Shown one piece after another: positions 1 through 9,848 of a DNA stretch of 30,000 nucleotides; position 1 is the stretch's first letter, and the number at the start of each line of letters is the position of its first letter. The position numbers and the translations under genes are program-made. The notes below the pieces were generated by a model that was given only the letters and a program-made list of their open reading frames with translations, searched no databases and was not told the DNA's origin. The stretch lies in the NCBI GenBank assembly GCA_012295275.1, contig CM022677.1, positions 4,228,053 through 4,258,052 of the forward strand, given 5' to 3'. Source of the DNA: Chrysomallon squamiferum. Its lineage: Eukaryota; Mollusca; Gastropoda; Neomphalida; Peltospiridae.

Positions 1-28
1 AAATTTGCCTTATTTTGAGTAGAAAACA

Positions 29-385
29 GAAACTTTGATTACATCCTGATATGAAAGACGAATGAAAGGTTTGTAAATAAAGATTATTTATATTTCACAA
101 ATATCTACATTTATACCAAACGTAGCTATACTAGCAACAGCCAGTGAAATAATCATAAGTAAGTAAATGTAGATTATTTTTCCTATGGATGGGTCACCTC
201 CATGGGTGTTCATGGGCAAAACCGTCTTTCCGTGTGTAGTGGTCCAACAAGAATGGCATGACAGTTGACATGATGCGAAAAGCAGCTCAAACCACAAACT
301 GATAAAAAACACCCGATGAATATAAAGCTGATAATAATTATTAAAACACTATTTACGAAACATCATAAACGTGAAGAATGTGTAC
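29..385 (+). pseudogene. Copy 1 of a duplicated two-exon locus, splice signals lost
   Basis: This block is a diverged copy of 6328-7430. Shared landmarks in the same order are ACATCCTGA (44-52 against 6340-6348), an AT-rich spacer of about 140 bp, TTTCCGTGTGTAGTGGTCCA (228-247) against CTTCCCGTGTATAGCGGGCCA, GAAAAGCAGCTCAAA, and AAACATCATAAA. Read in the frame that ends at TAG 237-239, it gives WAKPSFRV-stop, against WAPPSSRV-stop in copy 2. Before the spacer it gives RNFDYIL against RNHGYIL. Copy 2's donor (CTGA then GTATTA) is here CTGA then TATGAA. Copy 2's acceptor CAG is replaced by CTATGG. The copy therefore looks unable to splice in the same way and is probably decayed. It contains only one equivalent of the unit that is amplified 27-fold in copy 2. 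The left edge of the window truncates it. Confidence 0.5.
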
Positions 386-448
386 ACGGTGATACAAATA
401 TTTAGTGAATGTTTCTATAAAATACTTCAACAGTTCTGTTATTTTCAG

Positions 449-3400
449 AATCCGTTTCGCAGAGCCCATGGACGTCGACCCATTCGACCAATGAAGGTTG
501 ACCCATTCGACGACAGAGACATTCAACCAATGAAGGTTGACCCATTCGATGACAGAGAAATTCAACTAATGGAGGTTGACCCATTCGACGACAGAGACAT
601 TCAACTAATGGAGGTTGATCCATTCGATCGACAGAGACATTCAACTAATGGAGGTTGACCCATTCGATGGCAGAGACATTCAACTAATGGAGGTTGACCC
701 ATTCGACGACAGAGAAATTCAACCAATGGAGGTTGACCCATTCGACGACAGACATTCAACTAATGGAGGTTGACCCATTCGACGACAGAGACATTCAACT
801 AATGGAGGTTGATCCATTCGACGACAGAGACATTCAACTAATGGACGTCGACCCATTCGATGACAGAGACATTCAACTAATGGAGGTTGATCCATTCGAT
901 GACAGAGACATTCAACTAATGGAGGTTGATCCATTCGATGACAGAGACATTCAACTAATGGAGGTTGACCCATTCGATGACAGAGACATTCAACTAATGG
1001 AGGTTGACCCATTCGATGACAGAGACATTCAACTAATGGAGGTTGACCCATTCGATGACAGAGAAATTCAACTAATGGAGGTTGACCCATTCGACGACAG
1101 AGAAATTCAACTAATGGAGACATTCAACTAATGGAGGTTGACCCATTCGACGACAGAGACATTCAACTAATGGAGGTTGATCCATTCGACGACAGAGACA
1201 TTCAACTAATGGACGTCGACCCATTCGATGGCAGACACATTCAACTAATGGAGGTTGATCCATTCGATGACAGACACATTCAACTAATGGAGGTTGATCC
1301 ATTCGATGACAGAGACATTCAACCAATGGAGGTTGACCCATTCGACGACAGAGACATTCAACAAATGGAGGTTGACCCATTCGACGACAGAGACATTCAA
1401 CCAATGGAGGTTGACCCATTCGACGACAGAGACATTCAACTAATGGAGGTTGATCCATTCGATGACAGAGACATTCAACTAATGGAGGTTGACCCATTCG
1501 ATGACATTCAACTAAGAGACCCATTCGATGAATTCAACTAATGGAGGTTGACCCATTCGACGACAGAGACATTCAACCAATGGAGGTTGACCCATTCGAT
1601 GACAGAGACATTCAACTAATGGAGGTTGATCCATTCGATGACAGAGACATTCAACCAATGGAGGTCGACCCATTCGATGACAGAGAAATTCAACTAATGG
1701 AGGTTGACCCATTCGACGACAGAGAAATTCAACTAATGGAGGTTGACCCATTCGACGACAGAGAAATTCAACCAATGGAGGTTGACCCATTCGACGACAG
1801 AGACATTCAACTAATGGAGGTTGACCCATTCGACGACAGAGACATTCAACTAATGGAGGTTGACCCATTCGATGACAGAGACATTCAACAAATGGAGGTT
1901 GACCCATTCGACGACAGAGACATTCAACTAATGGAGGTTGACCCATTCGACGACAGAGACATTCAACTAATGGAGGTTGACCCATTCGACGACAGAGACA
2001 TTCAACTAATGGAGGTTGACCCATTCGATGACAGAGACATTCAACTAATGGAGGTTGACCCATTCGACGACAGAGACATTCAACAAATGGAGGTTGACCC
2101 ATTCGATGACAGAGACATTCAACTAATGGAGGTTGACCCATTCGATGACAGAGACATTCAACTAATGGAGGTTGATCCATTCGATGACAGAGAAATTCAA
2201 CTAATGGAGGTTGACCCATTCGACGACAGAGAAATTCAACCAATGGAGGTTGACCCATTCGACGACAGAGACATTCAACTAATGGAGGTTGACCCATTCG
2301 ACGACAGAGACATTCAACTAATGGAGGTTGACCCATTCGACGACAGACATTCAACTAATGGAGGTTGACCCATTCGACGACAGAGACATTCAACTAATGG
2401 AGGTTGACCCATTCGACGACAGAGACATTCAACTAATGGAGGTTGACCCATTCGACGACAGAGACATTCAACCAATGGAGGTCGACCCATTCGATGACAG
2501 AGACATTCAACCAATGGAGGTTGACCCATTCGATGACAGAGACATTCAACAAATGGAGGTTGACCCCATTCGACGACATTCGAGACAGACATTCAACTAA
2601 TGGAGGTTGACCCATTCGACGACAGAGACATTCAACTAATGGAGGTTGACCCATTCGACGAGACATTCAACTAATGGAGGTTGACCCATTCGACGACAGA
2701 GACATTCAACTAATGGAGGTTGACCCATTCGACGACAGAGAAATTCAACTAATGGAGGTTGACCCATTCGACGACAGAGAAATTCAACTAATGGAGGTTG
2801 ACCCATTCGACGACAGAGACATTCAACCAATGGAGGTTGACCCATTCGACGACAGAGACATTCAACTAATGGAGGTTGACCCATTCGACGACAGAGACAT
2901 TCAACTAATGGAGGTTGACCCATTCGATGACAGAGACATTCAACTAATGGAGGTTGACCCATTCGACGACAGAGACATTCAACTAATGGAGGTTGACCCA
3001 TTCGATGACAGAGACATTCAACCAATGGAGGTTGACCCATTCGACGACAGAGACATTCAACTAATGGAGGTTGATCCATTCGACGACAGAGACATTCAAC
3101 TAATGGAGGTTGACCCATTCGACGACAGATTCAACATTCAACTAATGGAGGTTGACCCATTCAACATTCAACCAATGGAGGTTGACCCATTCGATGACAG
3201 AGACATTCAACCAATGGAGGTTGACCCATTCGACGACAGAGACATTCAACCAATGGAGGTTGACCCATTCGACGACAGAGACATTCAACCAATGGAGGTT
3301 GACCCATTCGATGACAGACATTCAACCAATGGAGGTTGACCCATTCGATGACAGACATTCAACCAATGGAGGTTGACCCATTCGACGACAGAGACATTCA

Positions 3401-6348
3401 ACCAATGGAGGTTGACCCATTCGACGACAGAGACATTCAACAAATGGAGGTTGACCCATTCGACGACAGAGACATTCAACTAATGGAGGTTGACCCATTC
3501 GACGACAGAGACATTCAACCAATGGAGGTTGACCCATTCGACGACAGACATTCAACCAATGGAGGTTGACCCATTCGACGACAGAGACATTCAACCAATG
3601 GAGGTTGACCCATTCGACGACAGAGACATTCAACCAATGGAGGTTGACCCATTCGATGACAGAGACATTCAACAATGGAGGTTGACCCATTCGATGACAG
3701 AGACATTCAACAAATGGAGGTTGACCCATTCGATGACAGAGACATTCCATTCCATTCGACGACAGAGACATTCAACTAATGGAGGTTGACCCATTCAGAG
3801 ACATTGACAGAGACATTCGACGACAGACATTCAACTAATGGAGGTTGACCCATTCGATGACTAAGAGACCCATTCGACGACAAATGGAGGTTGACCCATT
3901 CGACGACAGAGACATTCAACTAATGGAGGTTGACCCATTCGATGACAGAGACATTCAACAAATGGAGGTTGACCCATTCGACGACAGAGACATTCAACTA
4001 ATGGAGGTTGACCCATTCGACGACAGAGACATTCAACCAATGGAGGTTGACCCATTCGACGACAGAGACATTCAACTAATGGAGGTTGACCCATTCGATG
4101 ACAGAGACATTCAACTAATGGAGGTTGACCCATTCGATGACAGAGACATTCAACAAATGGAGGTTGACCCATTCGATGACAGAGACATTCAACTAATGGA
4201 GGTTGACCCATTCGATGACAGAGACATTCAACTAATGGAGGTTGACCCATTCGATGACAGAGACATTCAACTAATGGAGGTTGACCCATTCGACGACAGA
4301 GACATTCAACCAATGGAGGTTGACCCATTCGACGACAGAGACATTCAACCAATGGAGGTTGACCCATTCGACGACAGAGACATTCAACCAATGGAGGTTG
4401 ACCCATTCGACGACAGAGACATTCAACTAATGGAGGTTGACCCATTCGACGACAGAGACATTCAACTAATGGAGGTTGACCCATTCGATGACAGAGACAT
4501 TCAACTAATGGAGGTTGACCCATTCGACGACAGAGAAATTCAACTAATGGAGGTTGACCCATTCGACGACAGAGACATTCAACTAATGGAGGTTGACCCA
4601 TTCGATGACAGAGACATTCAACTAATGGAGGTTGACCCATTCGATGACAGAGACATTCAACTAATGGAGGTTGACCCATTCGATGACAGAGACATTCAAC
4701 TAATGGAGGTTGACCCATTCCATTCGACCCATTCGACGACAGACATTCAACTAATGGAGGTTGACCCATTCGACGACAGAGACATTCAACTAATGGAGGT
4801 TGACCCATTCGACGACAGACATTCAACTAATGGAGGTTGACCCATTCGACGACAGAGACATTCGTTGACCCATTCGACGACAGACATTCAACTAATGGAG
4901 GTTGACCCATTCGACGACAGAGACATTCAACTAATGGACCCATTCGACGACCATTCGACGACGAGACATTCAACTAATGGAGGTTGACCCATTCGACGAC
5001 AGAGACATTCAACTAATGGAGGTTGACCCATTCGACGACAGAGACATTCAACTAATGGAGGTTGACCCATTCGACGACAGAGACATTCAACTAATGGAGG
5101 TTGACCCATTCGACGACAGAGACATTCAACTAATGGAGGTTGACCCATTCGACGACAGAGACATTCAACTAATGGAGGTTGACCCATTCGACGACAGAGA
5201 CATTCAACTAATGGAGGTTGACCCATTCGACGACAGACATTCAACTAATGGAGGTTGACCCATTCGATGACAGAGACATTCAACTAATGGAGGTTGACCC
5301 ATTCGACGACAGAGACATTCAACTAATGGAGGTTGACCCATTCGATGACAGACATTCAACTAATGGAGGTTGACCCATTCGATGACAGAGACATTCAACT
5401 AATGGAGGTTGACCCATTCGATGACAGAGACATTCAACTAATGGAGGTTGACCCATTCGATGACAGAGACATTCAACCAAATGGAGGTTGACCCATTCGA
5501 TGACAGAACATTCAACCAATGGAGGTTGACCCATTCGACGACAGAGACATTCAACCAAATGGAGGTTGACCCATTCGATGACAGAGACATTCAACCAATG
5601 GAGGTTGACCCATTCGACGACAGAGACATTCAACTAATGGAGGTTGACCCATTCGACGACAGACAATGGAGGTTGACCCATTCGACGACGATTCAACCAA
5701 TGGACATTCAAACAATGGAGGTTGACCCATTCGACGACAGAGACATTCAACCAATGGAGGTTGACCCATTCGACGACAGAGACATTCAACCAATGGAGGT
5801 TGACCCATTCGATGACAGAGACATTCAACAAATGGAGGTTGACCCATTCGATGACAGAGACATTCAACTAATGGAGGTTGACCCATTCGATGACAGAGAC
5901 ATTCAACTAATGGAGGTTGACCCATTCGACGACAGAGACATTCAACCAATGGAGGTTGACCCATTCGATGACAGAGAAATTCAACCAATGGAGGTTGACC
6001 CATTCGACGACAGAGACATTCAACCAATGGAGGTTGACCCATTCGACGACAGAGACATTCAACCAATGGAGGTTGACCCATTCGACGACAGAGACATTCA
6101 ACCAATGGAGGTTGACCCATTCGACGACAGAGACATTCGACGACAGAGACATTCAACCAATGGAGGTTGACCCATTCGACGACAGAGACATTCAACCAAT
6201 GGAGGTTGACCCATTCGACGACAGAGACATTCAACCAATGCAGGTTGACCCATTCGAGGACAGAGACATTCAACCAAATGACGTCGACGACAGAGACATT
6301 CAACCAATGGACGTCGACCCATTCGGAGAAACCATGGATACATCCTGA
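449..6348 (+). CDS. Candidate upstream exon of the copy 2 locus, interrupted by the 39-bp array
   Basis: A good 3' splice site (CTGTTATTTTCAG, ending at 448) opens this stretch, and CTGA|GTATTA (6348/6349) closes it. At the 5' end the open frame begins NPFRRAHGRRPIR and then runs into the repeat. At the 3' end the corresponding frame reads GRRPIRRNHGYIL and splices in phase to the next exon. The same 17-bp segment, GGACGTCGACCCATTCG, occurs at both array ends (470-486 and 6309-6325). The simplest inference is that a short exon carrying this segment was split by repeat expansion. Entering from the 5' end, the frame passes through three units (MKVDPFDDRD and variants) and closes soon after a one-base insertion near 628. 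An alternative 3' reading ends MDVDPFGETMDTS-stop at 6346-6348. Whether the exon is still used is unknown, and I recognise no family. Confidence 0.3.
470..6325 (+). repeat. 39-bp minisatellite array, about 150 units
   Basis: The repeat unit is 39 bp. On the plus strand it reads MEVDPFDDRDIQL, and on the minus strand CLCRRMGQPPLVE. Because 39 is divisible by three, each frame stays open until a unit of a different length appears. Variation is concentrated at a few sites: GACGAC/GATGAC, CTA/CCA/CAA (Leu/Pro/Gln), GAC/GAA before ATT (Asp/Glu), and GACCCA/GATCCA. End units carry GACGTCGAC in place of GAGGTTGAC. Units of non-standard length occur near 628, 748, 1108, 1505, 2342, 2565, 2660, 3125, 3320, 3350, 3545, 3665, 3745-3890, 4725, 4815-4960, 5236, 5347, 5480-5555, 5660-5715 and 6130. 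The longest uninterrupted reading is 331 codons (3845-4840). I treat the long frames as a property of the repeat and not as a gene. Confidence 0.97.
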
Positions 6349-6493
6349 GTATTAGGTATCATAATAAAATATGTTGAAACATTATTATTTTTCGCAAATA
6401 TTGTCTACTTTCATATTAGACACTGCTAAACGGCGAATGATGTAAAGATAACATTATATAATAAATAAGCATTTTTCTTTTCTTCTTGTACAG

Positions 6494-6576
6494 GTGGATT
6501 TCTTTGTTCTCCCGATCGTTCACGTCCAGTGCAAGGACACCGACGTCCATGGGCTCCACCCTCTTCCCGTGTATAG
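6494..6576 (+). CDS. Candidate terminal coding exon of the copy 2 locus, Arg/Pro-rich
   Basis: A very strong 3' splice site (pyrimidine-rich tract ending TTCTTGTACAG at 6493) precedes this exon. Joined in phase to the donor at 6348/6349, it reads from GFLCSPDRSRPVQ to GHRRPWAPPSSRV and a TAG stop at 6574-6576. That is 26 full codons after the split codon. The stop and the last residues match copy 1 (positions 213-239: WAKPSFRV-stop). Between copies, three differences are synonymous third-position changes (GCT/GCA, CCC/CCG, GTA/GTG), which favours this frame over the frame that stays open through the following repeat. That other frame (VDFFVLPIVHVQ... running into LELTGSE units to 7297) is the alternative. 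The product is unknown. A short basic, proline-rich C-terminus is all that can be seen. Confidence 0.4.
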
Positions 6577-6598
6577 CGGGCCACGTGAAAAGCTCGAC

Positions 6599-7325
6599 CT
6601 GGAGCTGACTGGAAGTGAAAACCTGGAGCTGACTGGAAGTGAAAACCTGGAGCTGACTGGAAGTGAAAAGAACGACCTGGAGCTGACTGGAAGTGGAAAC
6701 CTGGAGCTGACTGGAAGTGAAAAGAACGACCTGGAGCTGACTGGAAGTGAAAAGCACAACCTGGAGCTGACTGGAAGTGAAAAGCACAACCTGGAGCTGA
6801 CTGGAAGTGAAAACCTGGAGCTGACTGGAAGTGAAAAGAACGACCTGGAGCTGACTGGAAGTGAAAAGCACAACCTGGAGCTGACTGGAAGTGAAAAGCA
6901 CAACCTGGAGCTGACTGGAAGTGAAAACCTGGAGCTGACTGGAAGTGAAAAGAACGACCTGGAGCTGACTGGAAGTGAAAAGCACAACCTGGAGCTGACT
7001 GGAAGTGAAAAGCACAACCTGGAGCTGACTGGAAGTGAAAACCTGGAGCTGACTGGAAGTGAAAACCTGCAGCTGACTGGAAGTGAAAAGAACGACCTGG
7101 AGCTGACTGGAAGCAACCTGGAGCTGACTGGAAGTGAAAAGCACAACCTGGAGCTGACTGGAAGTGAAAACCTGGAGCTGACTGGAAGTGAAAACCTGGA
7201 GCTGACTGGAAGTGAAAAGAACGACCTGGAGCTGACTGGAAGTGAAAACCTGGAGCTGACTGGAAGTGAAAAAAAACCTGGAGCTGACTGGAAGTGAAAA
7301 CCTGGAGCTGACTGGAAGTGAAAAG
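6599..7325 (+). repeat. 24/30-bp minisatellite, 27 units, with a 114-bp higher-order period
   Basis: Units begin CTGGAGCTGACTGGAAGTG and come in two main lengths, 24 bp (LELTGSEN) and 30 bp (LELTGSEKND or LELTGSEKHN). The order KND-KHN-KHN-N repeats three times without a break from 6701 to 7042, a 114-bp higher-order unit. One unit is 21 bp (near 7097). One is 28 bp with a run of eight A (7269-7276), which shifts the plus-strand frame so it ends soon after. Without that run the frame would end EKQLKA-stop at the array edge. The array starts 22 bp after the stop codon shared with copy 1, so it may lie in a 3' untranslated region. Copy 1 carries a single recognisable equivalent at about 257-290. 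Confidence 0.95.
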
Positions 7326-7699
7326 CAGCTCAAAGCATGAACTGGCAAAAACAACTGATGAACAGAAAAGTTGACAAAATGTTTCAAACACAAAACATCA
7401 TAAATATGTAAATCATATCAGTCATTTATATCTTGATCAGTGGTGGTTACAGCAAATTAAAGAAGTTTTTTCCTCTCAATGTTGCATTTATGAACATATA
7501 TTTAAAACAGTAACAATAATTCAGAAATGTTTTCCCAGGGATTTTCCTGTTTATATTCTAAAGATCTCAACTATACAAGTTGGTGCCATGACTACATGTG
7601 CAGGTTCCTCCAGACACTGTTGTTCTGTTATATTAGCAGTTATATAATCTGTTACATTAGCACTTCACATAACAGTCGGTATTGATAGTAATAGTCATA

Positions 7700-7700
<1 letters not shown>
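7326..7700. other. End of duplicated block and AT-rich spacer
   Basis: Positions 7326 to about 7430 still match copy 1 (GAAAAGCAGCTCAAAGC, then AAACATCATAAA). Beyond that I see no gene. A stretch at 7560-7640 is less AT-rich but has no convincing frame with splice sites. Confidence 0.5.
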
Positions 7701-7705
<5 letters not shown>

Positions 7706-7757
<52 letters not shown>

Positions 7758-7880
7758 ACACTATTATCTGAGTAGCAATTACCACTATTACTGATACACT
7801 CACTCACTCACACACACACACACATATTATCTGAGTAGTAGCAATTATCACTATTGCTGATATACACACACTAACTCATA
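7706..7880. repeat. (CA)n microsatellite with a roughly 50-bp tandem duplication
   Basis: (TA)5 leads into about 22 CA dinucleotides ending near 7755. The following sequence (CTATTATCTGAGTAGCAATT, from about 7762) recurs as ATTATCTGAGTAGTAGCAATT at about 7827 after a second short CA run. The unit thus includes a CA tract plus a unique segment. Confidence 0.9.
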
Positions 7881-8214
7881 CTCAGGAATATATAAATATA
7901 TGTAAAGCTAAAGTTAGAAAATTAATTATGAAAGGCAGAAAAAGACAGAGTAAGAGAGATGTAGTTCTATCTATCAATCTATCTTTCTATCTAAAAATGA
8001 AATTCAAGAAAACGAGAGTAAAAACAAAAAATAAACACAGGATAAAAATTACAAATTTTCGGGGAAAAGATTGTCAGATTTCATTCCAGAATTAAAATAA
8101 CATTTAAAAAAGTATTCTTATTACAATTATAAAATTTCATCATCATACAAAAAATACACCTAGACCAACAACCAGAAACAAACAAAAACAAATAAAGAAC
8201 CAAAAAAAATATAC
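7881..8214. other. AT-rich stretch without a gene
   Basis: It contains a short imperfect (CTAT)n run at 7968-7992. Otherwise it is AT-rich with no coding signal. If the minus-strand LRR gene ends here, its 3' exon or untranslated region was not recognised. Confidence 0.4.
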
Positions 8215-8413
8215 AGATTATCAGATAAATTAAGAACACTGATTGGATGTTTCTTATGTTTCAACATGGACTCCACAAACTGTGTTATTAACATCCGTAA
8301 TCCAACTGGCTGAAAGCTTGAGCATTTAGCAGGATTTCTGACTGCTTGACAGACAGGGTCAAGTCTGCAACCTCCAACACTTAAAGCTGTCACATGACTG
8401 GTAGAGTTTTTTT
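8215..8413 (-). CDS. LRR exon (last recognised exon of the minus-strand LRR gene)
   Basis: The minus-strand reading starts after acceptor TCTAATTTTAG (8414-8415 complement) and ends at a GT donor (GTATAT) before 8215. It has 65 whole codons, with two bases before and two after. It contains HVTALSVGGCRLDPVCQAV near the start and HPISVLNLSDN at the end. L-x-x-L-x-L and LNLSxN are typical of ribonuclease-inhibitor-type LRRs, which form a curved binding scaffold. Cysteine at the GGC position is also common there. An open plus-strand reading was not found across it. The exon starts in phase 1, which fits the exon at 9094-9264 (ending phase 1) if 8716-8850 is skipped. It could also follow 8716-8850, but that junction would create TAA. 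Confidence 0.6.
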
Positions 8414-8715
8414 CTAAAATTAGACAGAGTAACCAGGAACTTGATTTATAAACTGAATATATATTTTAAGGAAGTTATTGGTTTTGGTGATATATGGACA
8501 TATGTTTGTGGATGTGTCCCCATGTATACATTTATTTATATTCTTAATTCAGAAATAATCAAACTATATTAATTATTTAAAAAACATTTAAAAAATTACA
8601 CCAGGCAACAGTTACTTTTAATGAATCAAATGGTACTACTGACCACAAATGGCTTTCACTGCATCTGTACCAGCCATTCTCAACCCATCTAAGTTAATCA
8701 GTCAGCGACATCAAC

Positions 8716-8850
8716 AAAGGAATTGTCCAAGAGTTCGAGATTTTAGTTTTGCTTTTCTTAAACTGACATATTTCAAGTTTGTAAATTTCTCTGTGGCCAG
8801 TTTCTTTGATAGTCCATCAGCTTCATTAACACCATACACCAGAACTTTGA
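8716..8850 (-). CDS. LRR exon of the minus-strand gene
   Basis: The minus-strand frame is open through 44 whole codons, from KVLVYGVNEADGLSKK to FTNLKYVSLRKAKLKSRTL and GQFL. NLKYVSLRKAKL has the hydrophobic spacing of an LRR strand and turn. Two acceptors are possible, ending at 8851 (CAAG, two bases before the first full codon, matching the phase of 9094-9264) or at 8861 (reading MNQVKVLV). The only in-frame donor is a weak GTTGAT after 8716. Joining it to 8215-8413 would give a TAA codon, so the two may be alternatives, or an exon between them was missed. The opposite strand also holds a 68-codon frame, which I regard as a shadow. Confidence 0.5.
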
Positions 8851-8923
8851 CTTGATTCATCTTGATAAAAATTAGAAAAAAAAAAAAGTGTCCTCTTTGA
8901 TATACATAACCTGATGCATATTT

Positions 8924-8925
<2 letters not shown>

Positions 8926-9006
<81 letters not shown>
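8926..9006. repeat. (GA)n microsatellite, about 40 copies
   Basis: Uninterrupted GA dinucleotides lie between two minus-strand LRR exons, so they are probably intronic. On the minus strand they are a (TC)n tract. Confidence 0.98.
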
Positions 9007-9008
<2 letters not shown>

Positions 9009-9093
9009 ATTATTTAAATATTATGAAAATGTATACAGAAAATTTATAATATTTTTAAAAAAATGTTTACTTTAATAAAAATAAAAAAATTAC

Positions 9094-9264
9094 CTGAAGT
9101 AAGTTTAACTAAATCGTCAATGACAGATACACAAAGATCAGGATTATTTCCAAAGTCCACATCTTTCCATGGAAAGCTTCTACCAGAAACTCAAACAGCT
9201 GGTATGGTTAAACAACTGGAGTTCAGACTTAATTCATGCCAAGAATTTTTGTCCAGTTTGGATT
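9094..9264 (-). CDS. LRR exon with an in-frame TGA
   Basis: On the minus strand an acceptor (TATTCCAG, or CAAG 8 bp earlier) and a good donor (TTCAG|GTAATT) bound a frame. Its first part reads SKLDKNSWHELSLNSSCLTI and PAV. It then meets TGA (9191-9193) and continues SFPWKDVDFGNNPDLC, then VSVIDDLVKLTS. VDFGNNPxLCxSxIDDLVKL is a clear LRR segment. The end phase (1) suits both 8716-8850 and 8215-8413. Either the TGA is a nonsense mutation or sequencing error, or the exon truly starts at a later acceptor (CTGGTAG, exon upper edge 9179) and the upstream open stretch is chance. The opposite strand has a 78-codon open frame over the same interval, and splice signals favour the minus strand. Confidence 0.5.
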
Positions 9265-9397
9265 CTGGAATACTTGAAATAAATGAAAAACAGTATTAAC
9301 AAACTTGGCAACTGTATCTTAACTATCAGCAGAAAAAGAAAAAGTTCAGAAAATATGATAGGATTTCATATCAGTGGAGCTATACTCTTAGCTCTGA

Positions 9398-9536
9398 AAA
9401 TAAATAAATAAATTAAATAAATAAATTAATAAATATAATATAATAGAAGGTTCATATCAGCAGATATCAAATTAAACAAGTATAAATAAATAAATAAATA
9501 AATAAGAAAGTTAGTAAATTAAAAAAACATATATAA

Positions 9537-9606
<70 letters not shown>
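9398..9606. repeat. (TAAA)n tracts and a second (GA)n microsatellite
   Basis: AAATAAATAAAT runs occupy about 9398-9435 and 9482-9505. An uninterrupted (GA)n of about 65 bp fills 9541-9605. All lie between minus-strand exons. Confidence 0.95.
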
Positions 9607-9610
<4 letters not shown>

Positions 9611-9674
9611 ATAGTGGCAGATAAAGAAAATAAATAAAACGACATGACCCAAAAAAGAAGAAGAAGAACAAAAC

Positions 9675-9770
9675 TGAGAGTTTTCAGTTTTGTGTTTTCT
9701 TTAAGAGCTGGACTGACACAATGAGAGAAATAATCATTTCCTAGAGAATTACTCAACACATTATACAGAG
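9675..9770 (-). CDS. LRR exon of the minus-strand gene
   Basis: The minus-strand reading after acceptor TTTTGTTTCTAG is LYNVLSNSLGNDYFSHCVSP then ALKENTKLKTL. It has two bases before the first full codon and one base after the last. LSNSLG......L..NTKLKTL is the textbook LRR pattern (LxxNxLG, helix, NxxLxxL). The donor is weak (CTCA|GTTTTG). Its end phase (1) matches the start of 9094-9264 when the TATTCCAG acceptor is used. It needs a phase-1 exon upstream, whereas the best donor of 10835-10944 gives phase 0, so an exon between them may be missing. Confidence 0.5.
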
Positions 9771-9796
9771 CTAGAAACAAAACACTCAAGTTGTGC

Positions 9797-9811
9797 AGCA
9801 GTAGCAGCAGC

Positions 9812-9848
<37 letters not shown>

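Noticed and set aside
3845-4840. A 331-codon frame of MEVDPFDDRDIQL repeats as a large acidic protein gene
   Set aside because: It is open only because the unit is 39 bp. It starts and ends at irregular units, the opposite strand is equally open (321 codons), and neighbouring segments fall in other frames.
6494-7297. A 267-codon LELTGSE repeat protein
   Set aside because: The frame continues past a stop that the duplicated copy supports in another frame, and the minus strand is equally open. Kept only as an alternative reading.
9063-9299. 78-codon plus-strand gene over the LRR exon
   Set aside because: No acceptor or promoter signal was found, and the minus strand has matching acceptor, donor, phase and LRR pattern.
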